A stretch of DNA of 6,435 nucleotides from Pseudomonadales bacterium (GTDB lineage: Bacteria; Pseudomonadota; Gammaproteobacteria; Pseudomonadales; Azotimanducaceae): NCBI GenBank assembly GCA_022448765.1, contig JAKUTI010000155.1, positions 1 through 6,435 on the forward strand, read 5' to 3'. The translations under genes were made by a program, and so were the position numbers. Positions 1-6,435 of the stretch are shown here, piece by piece. The notes under the pieces are model-generated. The model saw only the letters and a program-made list of their open reading frames with translations. It was not told the origin of the DNA and made no database searches. Position 1 is the first letter of the stretch, and every line of letters starts with the position of its first letter.

Positions 1-1451
1 AATCGTTCCAGTTCAGGGTGCGGCACCTGGCCGTCATGAACATGCATACCGCCTAATTCCGAACAACGAGCGAGTTCCGGGATCGCTTTACCCGGATTCA
101 TCAACGTCCCAGGATCGAAGGCGGCTTTTAAACGATGAAATTGATCAAGCTCAGCCTCGCCGAATTGGACACACATTTGATCAAGTTTTTCTACACCGAC
201 ACCGTGTTCGCCCGTCACTGTGCCACCCACAGCGACACAATATTCAAGGATTTTCCCGCCCAACGTTTCGGCTCGTCGAAGCTCTCCCGCATTATTCGCA
301 TCGTAAAGGACCAGTGGGTGCAGGTTGCCATCTCCCGCATGAAACACGTTAGCAACCGGTAATTGGTACGCCTTTGATAGTCGAGTAATTTCAGACAGCA
401 CTCGTCCGATCGCATGTCTTGGGACCGAACCATCCATGCAGTAATAGTCTGGCGCGAGGCGTCCTACCGCAGGGAAGGCGGCCTTCCGACCCTTCCAAAA
501 CAATTCACATTCTTCGTCCGTGATCGCCATACGAACATTGATTGCGCCACCCGCTTTCATAATTTCCGTTACGCGAACGACGTCCGCGTCAACCTGACTC
601 GTACTCCCGTCCAATTCGCACAAAAGAATGGCGGCCGCATCCGTAGGATATCCTGCGTGCACGTATTCCTCCGCTGCACGTATTGCAAGGGCATCCATCA
701 TCTCCAACCCCGCCGGAATCACGCCGGCGCCGATAATGTCGCCGACCGATTCGCCCGCCTTCGAAAGTTCATCGTAAACGCCAAGCAAAACCCGCTTATC
801 TGGCGGTTCGGGCAGGAGTTTAACCGTCACTTGGGTCACCACCCCGAGCATGCCTTCCGACCCCATCATCAGGGCCAATAGATCGTATCCAGGGCTGTCA
901 TAGGTCTTACCACCAAGGATCAGCTCCTTGCCCTCGATGGTTTGCACGCGGATACCCAAGACGTTGTGAACCGTCAGACCGTATTTCAGGCAATGCACCC
1001 CCCCGGAATTCTCGGCCACGTTGCCACCAATGCTGCATGCAATCTGAGACGAGGGATCCGGCGCGTAATAGAGCCCGTGCGAACGGACGGCATCTGAAAT
1101 TGCGAGGTTGGTGACGCCCGGCTCGACCGTGGCCGTGCAAGCGTCCAAATCAACGTCAATGACTTCCCTCATCTTGGACATGGTAAGCAGAATGCCGTCA
1201 CGGATCGGTCGAGCGCCGCCCGATAACCCTGTGCCGGCACCTCGGGTGACCACGGGAACATCGTGATCGTACGAAATCTTGAGAATCGCCCGCACCTGTT
1301 CGACAGTTTCAGGCAATACAACAACCCACGGCCGTTCACGAAAAGCCGTGATTCCATCGGTTTCGAATGGCCGGACCGCGGCCGGATCCGTGATGATCGA
1401 CGGCGGTGGCAAATGAGCTCGTAAAAGCTCCAGCACACGTGGATTAGGCAT
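1..1451 (-). CDS. glcD: FAD-linked oxidase, glycolate oxidase subunit GlcD-like (3' end cut by window edge)
   Basis: This is a flavoprotein of the GlcD/D-lactate dehydrogenase family, which oxidises glycolate or a related 2-hydroxy acid to the 2-oxo acid with FAD; in E. coli GlcD works with GlcE and GlcF. My own translation from the ATG at 1451 gives about 483 residues without a stop. The N-terminal FAD-binding domain shows RGAGTGLSGGA at about residues 70-80, then DPSSQIACSIGGNVAENSGG and HCLKYG, then MMGSEGMLG. The C-terminal oxidase domain shows HAGDGNLHP at about 371-379 and TGEHGVG around His416. The tail (NPGKAIP, MHVHDGQVPHPELER) closely resembles the E. coli GlcD C-terminus, so only about one residue and the stop are missing. 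An in-frame TAG three codons upstream fixes the start. The Shine-Dalgarno is weak (GGAG or AGG upstream). The true substrate could also be D-lactate or 2-hydroxyglutarate. glcE and glcF would be expected just left of the window. Confidence 0.93.
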   Translation of the reverse strand, partial: MPNPRVLELLRAHLPPPSIITDPAAVRPFETDGITAFRERPWVVVLPETVEQVRAILKISYDHDVPVVTRGAGTGLSGGARPIRDGILLTMSKMREVIDVDLDACTATVEPGVTNLAISDAVRSHGLYYAPDPSSQIACSIGGNVAENSGGVHCLKYGLTVHNVLGIRVQTIEGKELILGGKTYDSPGYDLLALMMGSEGMLGVVTQVTVKLLPEPPDKRVLLGVYDELSKAGESVGDIIGAGVIPAGLEMMDALAIRAAEEYVHAGYPTDAAAILLCELDGSTSQVDADVVRVTEIMKAGGAINVRMAITDEECELFWKGRKAAFPAVGRLAPDYYCMDGSVPRHAIGRVLSEITRLSKAYQLPVANVFHAGDGNLHPLVLYDANNAGELRRAETLGGKILEYCVAVGGTVTGEHGVGVEKLDQMCVQFGEAELDQFHRLKAAFDPGTLMNPGKAIPELARCSELGGMHVHDGQVPHPELER

Positions 1452-1606
1452 TTGTACCTAATGTCTCCGAATTTATCATGATACAACCGTCAGGATTCGT
1501 GGGTAGAACCCAACCCTCGCAGCATAGCGCAGCCGCGTCAGAGAAACTGTCCGTTTGCGGTATACCGCGAAGGGAGGGCAAACTTAACGCAAAAGGGGGG
1601 AACGCG
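1452..1606. promoter_or_regulatory. Divergent intergenic region between glcD and the dihydroorotase gene
   Basis: These 155 bases must hold the 5' signals for both flanking genes, which are transcribed away from each other. It contains the perfect palindromes TATCATGATA (1474-1483) and GCGGTATACCGC (1557-1568), a 5-bp hairpin TGGGT-AGA-ACCCA (1500-1512), and the Shine-Dalgarno of the dihydroorotase gene at 1593-1600. I found no well-spaced -35/-10 pair in either direction. TATACC inside the second palindrome could be a -10 for the plus strand, and TATCAT (minus strand, inside the first palindrome) a -10 for glcD, but neither has a good -35. The role is inferred from position. Confidence 0.5.
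1593..1600 (+). promoter_or_regulatory. Ribosome binding site deciding the TTG start of the dihydroorotase gene
   Basis: AAGGGGGG lies 6 bases before the TTG at 1607. No comparable Shine-Dalgarno precedes the only upstream in-frame ATG, at 1478. This is the main nucleotide-level reason for preferring the TTG start. Confidence 0.7.
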
Positions 1607-2935
1607 TTGTCTAACGATCTTGTCATAAAAAATGCACGCCTGATCAATGAGGGCACACTCATTGAAGGTGACCTCGCGATCGAATCAGGTCGTATCGCAC
1701 AAATCGGCGGCACGCTGAGTGCAACGAAGGAAATCGATGCCGATGGATCCTGGCTCGTACCAGGGATGATCGATGACCAAGTCCATTTTCGTGAGCCCGG
1801 ATTCGAACACAAAGGCAACATCGCAACTGAGTCACGTGCTGCGATCGCAGGCGGCATCACCAGCTACATGGAGATGCCGAACTGCAATCCACAGACCACC
1901 AATGCAGAAGCACTGCAACGTAAATGCGATCGCGCCGCAGAGCATTCGTTAGCTAATTACGGTTTCTACCTTGGAGCAACGAACGACAACCTCGAGGACA
2001 TTAAATCTCTCGATCCAACCTCTGCCTGCGGTATCAAGGTGTTCATGGGCGCATCAACGGGCAATATGCTGGTGGACGATCCAGACACGCTTAACGGGAT
2101 TTTTGCCTCAGCCCCGACACTCATCGCCACGCATTGCGAAAATACACCCATGATTTTGGCGAACGAAGCCCGTGCTCGAGAACAATTCGGTGACGACGTC
2201 CCGTTCAGTGAACATGCAAACATTCGCTCGGCAGACGTATGCTTCGCATCCTCTTCTTTCGCCGTGGATTTGGCAAAGACGCATGACGCGCGGCTTCACG
2301 TTCTCCATCTGACAACTGCGCGAGAAATGGAGTTATTCACGCCTGGGCCAGTCGAAACCAAGAAAATTACTGCGGAAGCTTGTGTCCACCATCTCTTTTG
2401 CAATGACAGTTGGTACGCGACGCGAGGTGCAGACGTCAAATGTAATCCTTCCATTAAACGAAGTTCCGATCAGGAAGCTCTTCTCGCCGCCGTCGCAGAA
2501 GACCGAATCGACGTCATTGCCACCGATCACGCCCCGCACACAATGGAAGAGAAAGCACAGTCTTACTTTGATGCGCCCGCCGGCTTACCCCTCGTGCAGC
2601 ACGCTCTGCTCACGTTGATAGAACACGTCAAAAACGGGGTCATAAGCATCGAAAAAGTAGTCCAAAAAACCTCGCACGCGCCGGCAAAGCTCTTCGACGT
2701 CAGCCATCGAGGTTATCTTCGCGAGGGCTATTGGGCAGATCTCGTCATCATCGATCCGGATCGAAACACAGTCGTCAATGACGAGCCCATACACGCCAAG
2801 TGCGGTTGGTCTCCTTTCAAGGATCTTACGTTCAGGTCCCGTATTACGCACACGTTAGTGAACGGAGAACTCGTTTACGACGACGGCAAGCTAAGCAGCG
2901 ATTCCGCCGCTTTGGCGCTAGCTTACGACCGCTAA
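1607..2935 (+). CDS. pyrC: Dihydroorotase, class I
   Basis: Dihydroorotase cyclises N-carbamoyl-aspartate to dihydroorotate, the third step of de novo pyrimidine synthesis, in the cytoplasm. From the TTG start it has 442 residues, the usual class I length. It shows the amidohydrolase-family order: N-terminal beta domain with LVIKNARLINEG, the metal-loop motif IDDQVHFREPG (55-65), the substrate-loop motif MEMPN (88-92), IKVFMGASTGN (143-153) with Lys144 as the expected carboxylated lysine, THCEN (His176), HVLHLTTA (His231/His234), ACVHHL, and ATDHAPHT (Asp307). The first His of the usual HxH metal pair is Gln58. I recall the same variant in Xanthomonas, Legionella and Bacteroides relatives, so it is probably a subfamily trait. 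An ATG at 1478 would add 43 residues, but that stretch has no Shine-Dalgarno and no recognisable domain sequence, and the conserved domain begins right at the TTG. The gene stands alone, with no other pyr gene visible. Confidence 0.93.
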   Translation: MSNDLVIKNARLINEGTLIEGDLAIESGRIAQIGGTLSATKEIDADGSWLVPGMIDDQVHFREPGFEHKGNIATESRAAIAGGITSYMEMPNCNPQTTNAEALQRKCDRAAEHSLANYGFYLGATNDNLEDIKSLDPTSACGIKVFMGASTGNMLVDDPDTLNGIFASAPTLIATHCENTPMILANEARAREQFGDDVPFSEHANIRSADVCFASSSFAVDLAKTHDARLHVLHLTTAREMELFTPGPVETKKITAEACVHHLFCNDSWYATRGADVKCNPSIKRSSDQEALLAAVAEDRIDVIATDHAPHTMEEKAQSYFDAPAGLPLVQHALLTLIEHVKNGVISIEKVVQKTSHAPAKLFDVSHRGYLREGYWADLVIIDPDRNTVVNDEPIHAKCGWSPFKDLTFRSRITHTLVNGELVYDDGKLSSDSAALALAYDR

Positions 2936-2939
2936 CGCA

Positions 2940-2964
2940 AGCGTATTAGTCGCTAGTTTTATTT
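2940..2964 (+). terminator. Weak candidate terminator in the convergent gap
   Basis: A short hairpin (AGCG at 2940-2943, CGCT at 2951-2954, 7-base loop) is followed by AGTTTTATTT. The stem is only 4 bp and the T-run is interrupted, so it is a poor intrinsic terminator. It is listed because it is the only candidate in the 27 bases between the two convergent stop codons. Confidence 0.22.
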
Positions 2965-3745
2965 AGCCAAATACGCAGAGAGCCCGGAATTCAACACTTC
3001 GCCGAGCGGCAGAGTTATCGCCGATGTCCGGGTCATAAAACGCGGTGTGGGGACACACCATCGCCTTGTCAGACCGAGAATCGAACTGTTTAAAGACGAT
3101 GACCTCACCGGGTTGCATCTGGGGAAAATAGAAAAATCGGTGGTTTGGATTGTGTGCTGGGATCGCCGCATACCCGTTCCCTGCCTGCTCCGTGAAGTAG
3201 TACTCGCAAATGTCGTCCATCGAAAGTGTGCGTGCATCCAATACCGTTAATTGATTCTGTTCCGCAGGACGTTCGATGGGGGACCAAATATTGAACCAGG
3301 CATAGTCTTCACCAACAAGGTCACGGCCCAACATAGTCGCTTCCCGACGTGGAGAAGGCGTCAACGGATAATCGCAGTGCAGGTATCGCGAGTATGCCCC
3401 TAGGAACGTCGAGGGATCTTCGGTACGAACCTGGTGGCCAGATACTCTTATTTCGCTAGCGCCACTGAGCGATTTGAGCACAGGGATAAGTGCTTCGTCG
3501 TAGCATGCACGAACCTCCTCGTCATCGTGAAAATCGTCAACACCGAAGTCGCATTCAGCGAATACAAACCCGTTGGTGTCCAAATCGAGATCACTCGCTG
3601 CATGCAAGGGGCGCGCGTCGCAAATTTGAACCTCTCGAAGATTCGTATTCGCGCGACGCGTTTCTTTGGAGTAAATGAACGCTCTATCAGCACGCGTTTT
3701 CCACTCGTCATTGATGTAGCGAACTTTGGCAGTAACATCGCTCAT
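2963..3745 (-). CDS. CmcJ/NvfI-family putative Fe(II)/2-oxoglutarate oxygenase
   Basis: The 260-residue protein matches the CmcJ/NvfI (AsaB-like) family, whose members include the cephamycin tailoring protein CmcJ and fungal oxygenases and desaturases of secondary metabolism. Family-typical blocks seen are YLHCDYP (121-127), FNIWSPIERP (151-160), LTVLDART (166-173), HRFFYFPQM (202-210), EVIVFKQFDS (214-223), PHTAF (232-236) and a VEFRAL tail. A metal site of the HxD...H kind can be proposed: His123 and Asp125 with His233 or His202 as the distal ligand; which one binds is inference. There is no signal peptide or membrane segment. Its ATG overlaps the TGA of the upstream gene by 4 bases (ATGA), and AGGAGA at 3755-3760 lies 9 bases ahead, so it is probably translationally coupled. 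It is the last gene of the three-gene operon. The substrate is unknown; the neighbouring CoA ligase hints at an acid or an acyl-CoA. Confidence 0.85.
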   Translation of the reverse strand: MSDVTAKVRYINDEWKTRADRAFIYSKETRRANTNLREVQICDARPLHAASDLDLDTNGFVFAECDFGVDDFHDDEEVRACYDEALIPVLKSLSGASEIRVSGHQVRTEDPSTFLGAYSRYLHCDYPLTPSPRREATMLGRDLVGEDYAWFNIWSPIERPAEQNQLTVLDARTLSMDDICEYYFTEQAGNGYAAIPAHNPNHRFFYFPQMQPGEVIVFKQFDSRSDKAMVCPHTAFYDPDIGDNSAARRSVEFRALCVFG

Positions 3746-4692
3746 GAGGACAATTCTCCTAGATACCGCGTTGCCATACCACCAACCACTTCAAAGAACT
3801 CAGCCCGAACTTCCGCAAGAATTTCCGCCACGGGCCGTACCGCATCGATCCTACCGCACACCTGTCCAGTCAGCGCAATGCTTGCTTCCATATCGCCGCC
3901 GAAGTAAAGATCCTGGGAAGCGCCAAATTCGGCCATGGCATTGGTTTCGAGATCCTTTTCGAGCCGCGTGGTCTTATCGGTCCGCAACGCACGTAAAGCT
4001 GGAGAATTAAACCGATTCAAAAAGACTGTGTCGGTTTCTCTCGCTCCAACGATGGCATCCTTCCAGTTCTGATGGACCGGCGACTCAGCCGCCGACACCA
4101 TTCGGGTTCCCATTTGAATGCCCTCTGCCCCTAACGCAAATGCGGCCGCCATCGAAGCTCCGTCCACAAATCCTCCCGCAGCGATGATCGGCACATCCAC
4201 TTCCGCTCGCACTAACGGCAAAAGCACCATGCTCGCGACCTCGCGTGGATTCTTGAAACCACCGCCTTCGCCTCCTTCGACAACGAGGCCATCAACACCA
4301 CAAGATACCGCCTTTTTTGCAGCTGCCAGGCTTGGAACCACGTGGAAAACGGTCAATCCTCCCGCCTTTAATTCGTCGGTATATCGCTCCGGGTTACCGG
4401 CCGATGTCGTTACAAACTTCACGCCTTGATCGATCACAAACCGGACGATGTCGGGATCCCGGACGAAGGCTTGCGCGATGTTGACGCCAAAAGGTTTATC
4501 CGTGAGTTCCCGCATCTTCTGTATTTCAAGCCGAATGGCGTCGAGCTCACCGGACGACGTTTCTATGATTCCAAGCCCACCGGAATTGCTCACGGCCGAT
4601 GCCAACTGAGACCGTGCGATCCAACCCATGGGGGCTTGAACAATCGGCAATTCGATATCCAACATATCCGTTACGCGATTCGAAAACTCCAT
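3742..4692 (-). CDS. Nitronate monooxygenase-like FMN-dependent TIM-barrel protein
   Basis: This 316-residue protein belongs to the nitronate monooxygenase / 2-nitropropane dioxygenase family, FMN-binding TIM barrels that also include the enoyl-ACP reductase FabK. Seen are LPIVQAPMGW near the N-terminus (15-24, first barrel strand and FMN contact), GGLGII (38-43), KPFGVNI (66-72), VTTSAGNP (94-101), VVEGGEGGGFKNP (137-149), IIAAGGFVDG (169-178) and GAEGIQMGTR (188-197), the last two typical FMN-phosphate loops. Canonical enzymes have the catalytic His in a motif like EAGGHRG; here that position is Phe146, so ordinary nitronate oxidation is doubtful. The start at 4692 is chosen because GGGAGAAGG (4700-4708) precedes it; a TTG at 4719 or an ATG at 4710 would add 9 or 6 residues that are not family-like. 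It lies 23 bases after the ligase stop and overlaps the next start by 4 bases. Confidence 0.85.
   Translation of the reverse strand: MEFSNRVTDMLDIELPIVQAPMGWIARSQLASAVSNSGGLGIIETSSGELDAIRLEIQKMRELTDKPFGVNIAQAFVRDPDIVRFVIDQGVKFVTTSAGNPERYTDELKAGGLTVFHVVPSLAAAKKAVSCGVDGLVVEGGEGGGFKNPREVASMVLLPLVRAEVDVPIIAAGGFVDGASMAAAFALGAEGIQMGTRMVSAAESPVHQNWKDAIVGARETDTVFLNRFNSPALRALRTDKTTRLEKDLETNAMAEFGASQDLYFGGDMEASIALTGQVCGRIDAVRPVAEILAEVRAEFFEVVGGMATRYLGELSS
3755..3760 (-). promoter_or_regulatory. Internal ribosome binding site for the oxygenase gene
   Basis: AGGAGA on the minus strand lies inside the last codons of the flavoprotein gene, 9 bases before the ATG at 3745. Together with the ATGA stop/start overlap it supports coupled translation of the two genes. 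Confidence 0.7.
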
Positions 4693-4699
4693 GGCTTTA

Positions 4700-4708
4700 C
4701 CTTCTCCC
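4700..4708 (-). promoter_or_regulatory. Ribosome binding site deciding the flavoprotein start
   Basis: GGGAGAAGG on the minus strand sits 7 bases before the ATG at 4692. The upstream alternatives at 4710 and 4719 overlap or abut the ligase stop and lack such a site, so this sequence favours the shorter protein. Confidence 0.65.
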
Positions 4709-4715
4709 ATCAAAT

Positions 4716-6368
4716 TCAAAACGAACCCTCACGAAGATCGGGAAGCGTATAGCCTCGTTCGTCCAAATCCGCGCGCACAATCTTCTTGTCCATTTTGCCC
4801 GTTGAGGTCAAGGGGATCTCATCAACGAACAATATGTCGTCGGGCAACTGCCACTTCGCGAATGCGGTTGCGCAGTGTTCAAGTATCGCATCTGGCGCGA
4901 CGTCAGCATCAGACTCGAGGATGACCAAAGCGACCGGTCGTTCGTCCCATCGAGGATGGGGATGGGCAACAACGCACGCTTGCACAACGCCGTCCATAGC
5001 AACAATGTGGTTCTCGAGATCTACCGAAGAAATCCACTCACCACCACTTTTAACCAGATCCTTCGATCGATCTGAAATGATCAGATATTCCTCTGGGTCG
5101 ATCTTCCCAACATCTCCGGTAATGAGCCAATCTCCATGAAATTTCTCCGGTTGTGGATCGTTAAAGTACTCTGAACAAATCCACGGCCCGCGTACCAATA
5201 TTTCGCCCACACTCTCACCGTCATGTGGGACCCGATTGAACTCCTCGTCGAATATGTCGAGTTCTAGACCCGGTATGATTTGGCCTGCTTTCGCGACATT
5301 GTCAATCTGTTGATCAAGCGTCATCCCTAGATGGCCTCGCTTCATTACCCGCCGAGACAGCGTTGCCAATGGACTCGTTTCGGTCATTCCCCATCCCTGG
5401 ATCATCTCGACGCCAAGTTCATCCCAATACCAACGAATGAGCGACGACGGAGGGGCGGAGCCGCCACACGTTAAGCGTTCCAGCGATGAAAGATCGTACG
5501 CGTCGGGGTTTGCTTCGATCGCCGATTTCACCCCCTGCCAAATCGTCGGAACTCCCGCCGACAGCGTCACTTTTTCATCCGCCATGAGACGAACCAAACG
5601 TGCCGGATCCATAAACCGATGTGGCAGCACTTGTTTACAACCCAACATCAGCGCAGACCAGGGGATACCCCAGCCCATCACGTGAAACATGGGCACGATC
5701 CCGCAAACCGCGTCGGCTCCGGAAAGGCCCATTGAATCCGTCATGCATTGGGCAATGGTGTGAAGATATTGTGATCGATGCTCGTATTCGACGCCTTTGG
5801 GACGACCCGTGGTGCCGCTCGTGTAACAAAGTCCAAGAGGCGAATTCTCACCGATCTCGGGCCACTCAAAATGTGCGGACTTCCCTTGAATAAATTCTTC
5901 GTAATCAACCGCGTCCGGCAGACTGGTCGACCAACCTTCAAATCCGGCCTCGCTCGCGACCACGATCCTTTCCACCGTCGGAATCCGTCCACTCAGTTTT
6001 TCAAGCAGGGGCAGCACATCGGCATCCGCGATAATCAATCGATCACCAGCGTGATTAATGATGTATTCGAGATCGGTTTCCGACAAACGGACGTTAAGCG
6101 TGTGCAATACCGCGCCCATGCCCGCTGTCGCGTGGTATGCCTCTAGGTGTCGGGAACCGTTCCACATGAATGTTCCAACTCGATCCCCGACCTGAATCCC
6201 CGCATCCCTCAGCGCGTGGGCGAGCTGGTGAGCGCGATCTCGGGTTTGCGCATAGTTCTGCGTCCGGCTGCCTTCCTCAGTCGCCGTCACAATATCGACA
6301 TTTGGCGCAACGGTGGCGCCCCGATCAACCAGACGTGACATCAGCAGAGGGCTATTCTGCATACCCAT
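4716..6368 (-). CDS. AMP-dependent fatty acyl-CoA synthetase, AlkK-like (medium-chain type)
   Basis: This enzyme activates a carboxylic acid with ATP to an acyl-adenylate and then transfers it to CoA; relatives feed fatty acids into beta-oxidation. The 550 residues match the family length (Pseudomonas AlkK is about 546). Adenylate-forming motifs in order are YTSGTTGRPKGV (182-193, phosphate loop), PMFHVMGWG (226-234), CGGSAPP (301-307), QGWGMTETSP (324-333), WLITGDVGKID (414-424), DRSKDLVKSGGEWIS (433-447, hinge and substrate side) and TGKMDKK with the catalytic Lys525 near the C-terminus. WNGSRHLEAYHA, LPHRF and SGGEWIS are close to AlkK. There is no signal peptide. The ATG at 6368 is preceded by GGGGAGG at 6376-6382, 7 bases away. 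It is the first gene of the operon and the flavoprotein gene begins 23 bases after its stop. Chain length cannot be read from sequence; an aromatic or branched acid is possible. Confidence 0.92.
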   Translation of the reverse strand: MGMQNSPLLMSRLVDRGATVAPNVDIVTATEEGSRTQNYAQTRDRAHQLAHALRDAGIQVGDRVGTFMWNGSRHLEAYHATAGMGAVLHTLNVRLSETDLEYIINHAGDRLIIADADVLPLLEKLSGRIPTVERIVVASEAGFEGWSTSLPDAVDYEEFIQGKSAHFEWPEIGENSPLGLCYTSGTTGRPKGVEYEHRSQYLHTIAQCMTDSMGLSGADAVCGIVPMFHVMGWGIPWSALMLGCKQVLPHRFMDPARLVRLMADEKVTLSAGVPTIWQGVKSAIEANPDAYDLSSLERLTCGGSAPPSSLIRWYWDELGVEMIQGWGMTETSPLATLSRRVMKRGHLGMTLDQQIDNVAKAGQIIPGLELDIFDEEFNRVPHDGESVGEILVRGPWICSEYFNDPQPEKFHGDWLITGDVGKIDPEEYLIISDRSKDLVKSGGEWISSVDLENHIVAMDGVVQACVVAHPHPRWDERPVALVILESDADVAPDAILEHCATAFAKWQLPDDILFVDEIPLTSTGKMDKKIVRADLDERGYTLPDLREGSF

Positions 6369-6375
6369 AAAAGAG

Positions 6376-6382
6376 CCTCCCC
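6376..6382 (-). promoter_or_regulatory. Ribosome binding site of the acyl-CoA synthetase gene
   Basis: GGGGAGG on the minus strand lies 7 bases before the ATG at 6368. It favours this ATG over the in-frame ATG two codons later at 6362. Confidence 0.75.
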
Positions 6383-6397
6383 ATGTTCAGACCGCAG

Positions 6398-6427
6398 TTT
6401 ATAATAGAGTCGCCTTGCTCCTCGCCA
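6398..6427 (-). promoter_or_regulatory. Candidate promoter of the three-gene operon
   Basis: On the minus strand TATTATAAA (6398-6406) offers a good -10 box (TATTAT, 5 of 6 matches to TATAAT). TGGCGA (6422-6427) is a poor -35 at 15 bases spacing, or 18 if TATAAA is taken as the -10. It lies about 30-60 bases before the first start codon, an appropriate distance. The AT-rich block stands out from its GC-rich surroundings. No operator repeats were seen in the remaining bases to the window edge. Confidence 0.4.
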
Positions 6428-6435
6428 CGGGCGAT

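Noticed and set aside
414..881. A 155-codon plus-strand open frame
   Set aside because: It lies wholly inside glcD on the opposite strand. The glcD frame encodes conserved family sequence across it, while this frame shows no recognisable domain.
1000..1006. A run of seven C as a possible frameshift site in glcD
   Set aside because: The frame reads through it cleanly from ENSGG to HCLKYG as in other GlcD proteins, so no frameshift is present.
1500..1512. Hairpin TGGGT-AGA-ACCCA as a possible attenuator or riboswitch ahead of the dihydroorotase gene
   Set aside because: The stem is only 5 bp, no T-run or alternative pairing follows, and no leader peptide with a suitable start was found.
1444..1860. 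A 138-codon minus-strand open frame across the intergenic region into the dihydroorotase gene
   Set aside because: It overlaps the conserved metal-loop region of dihydroorotase on the other strand and its translation is low-complexity, Ser/Pro-rich and unrecognisable.
3434..3907. A 157-codon plus-strand open frame
   Set aside because: It is antisense to the junction of the oxygenase and flavoprotein genes, both of which have strong family motifs there. Its translation has no domain-like sequence.
5778..6146. A 122-codon plus-strand open frame
   Set aside because: It is antisense to the N-terminal and phosphate-loop region of the acyl-CoA synthetase and has no independent support.

Overview
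The window carries five protein-coding genes and almost no non-coding DNA, which points to a compact bacterial chromosome. The starts are ATG or TTG with clear Shine-Dalgarno sequences. The dihydroorotase belongs to the subfamily with an IDDQVHFREPG signature, which I associate from memory with gammaproteobacteria such as Xanthomonas and Legionella, and with Bacteroidetes. The acyl-CoA ligase resembles Pseudomonas AlkK. A free-living, probably marine or soil gammaproteobacterium is a reasonable guess, not a proven assignment. There is no sign of mobile elements, CRISPR, tRNA or rRNA.

Layout from left to right. (1) Positions 1-1451, minus strand: a GlcD-type FAD-linked oxidase, complete except for about its last residue and the stop, which lie beyond the left edge. 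(2) Positions 1452-1606: a 155-base divergent intergenic region with two small palindromes and no convincing promoter hexamers. (3) Positions 1607-2935, plus strand: a class I dihydroorotase of pyrimidine biosynthesis, best started at a TTG behind a G-rich Shine-Dalgarno. (4) A 27-base convergent gap. (5) Positions 2963-6368, minus strand: a three-gene operon transcribed right to left. Its order is an AlkK-like fatty acyl-CoA ligase, a nitronate-monooxygenase-like FMN protein, and a CmcJ/NvfI-family putative Fe(II)/2-oxoglutarate oxygenase. The last two overlap by 4 bases (ATGA). A plausible promoter for the operon lies at about 6398-6427.

How the genes fit together. glcD and the dihydroorotase gene are divergent housekeeping-type genes with no obvious shared pathway. 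The operon is the interesting part. A CoA ligase would activate a carboxylic acid, a flavoprotein would carry out a redox step, and a putative non-heme iron oxygenase would oxidise the substrate or a product. That set looks like a small catabolic or tailoring pathway for an unknown acid. The flavoprotein has Phe where canonical nitronate monooxygenases have the catalytic His, so its usual label probably misstates its chemistry. The pathway idea is inferred from gene order and family membership only.
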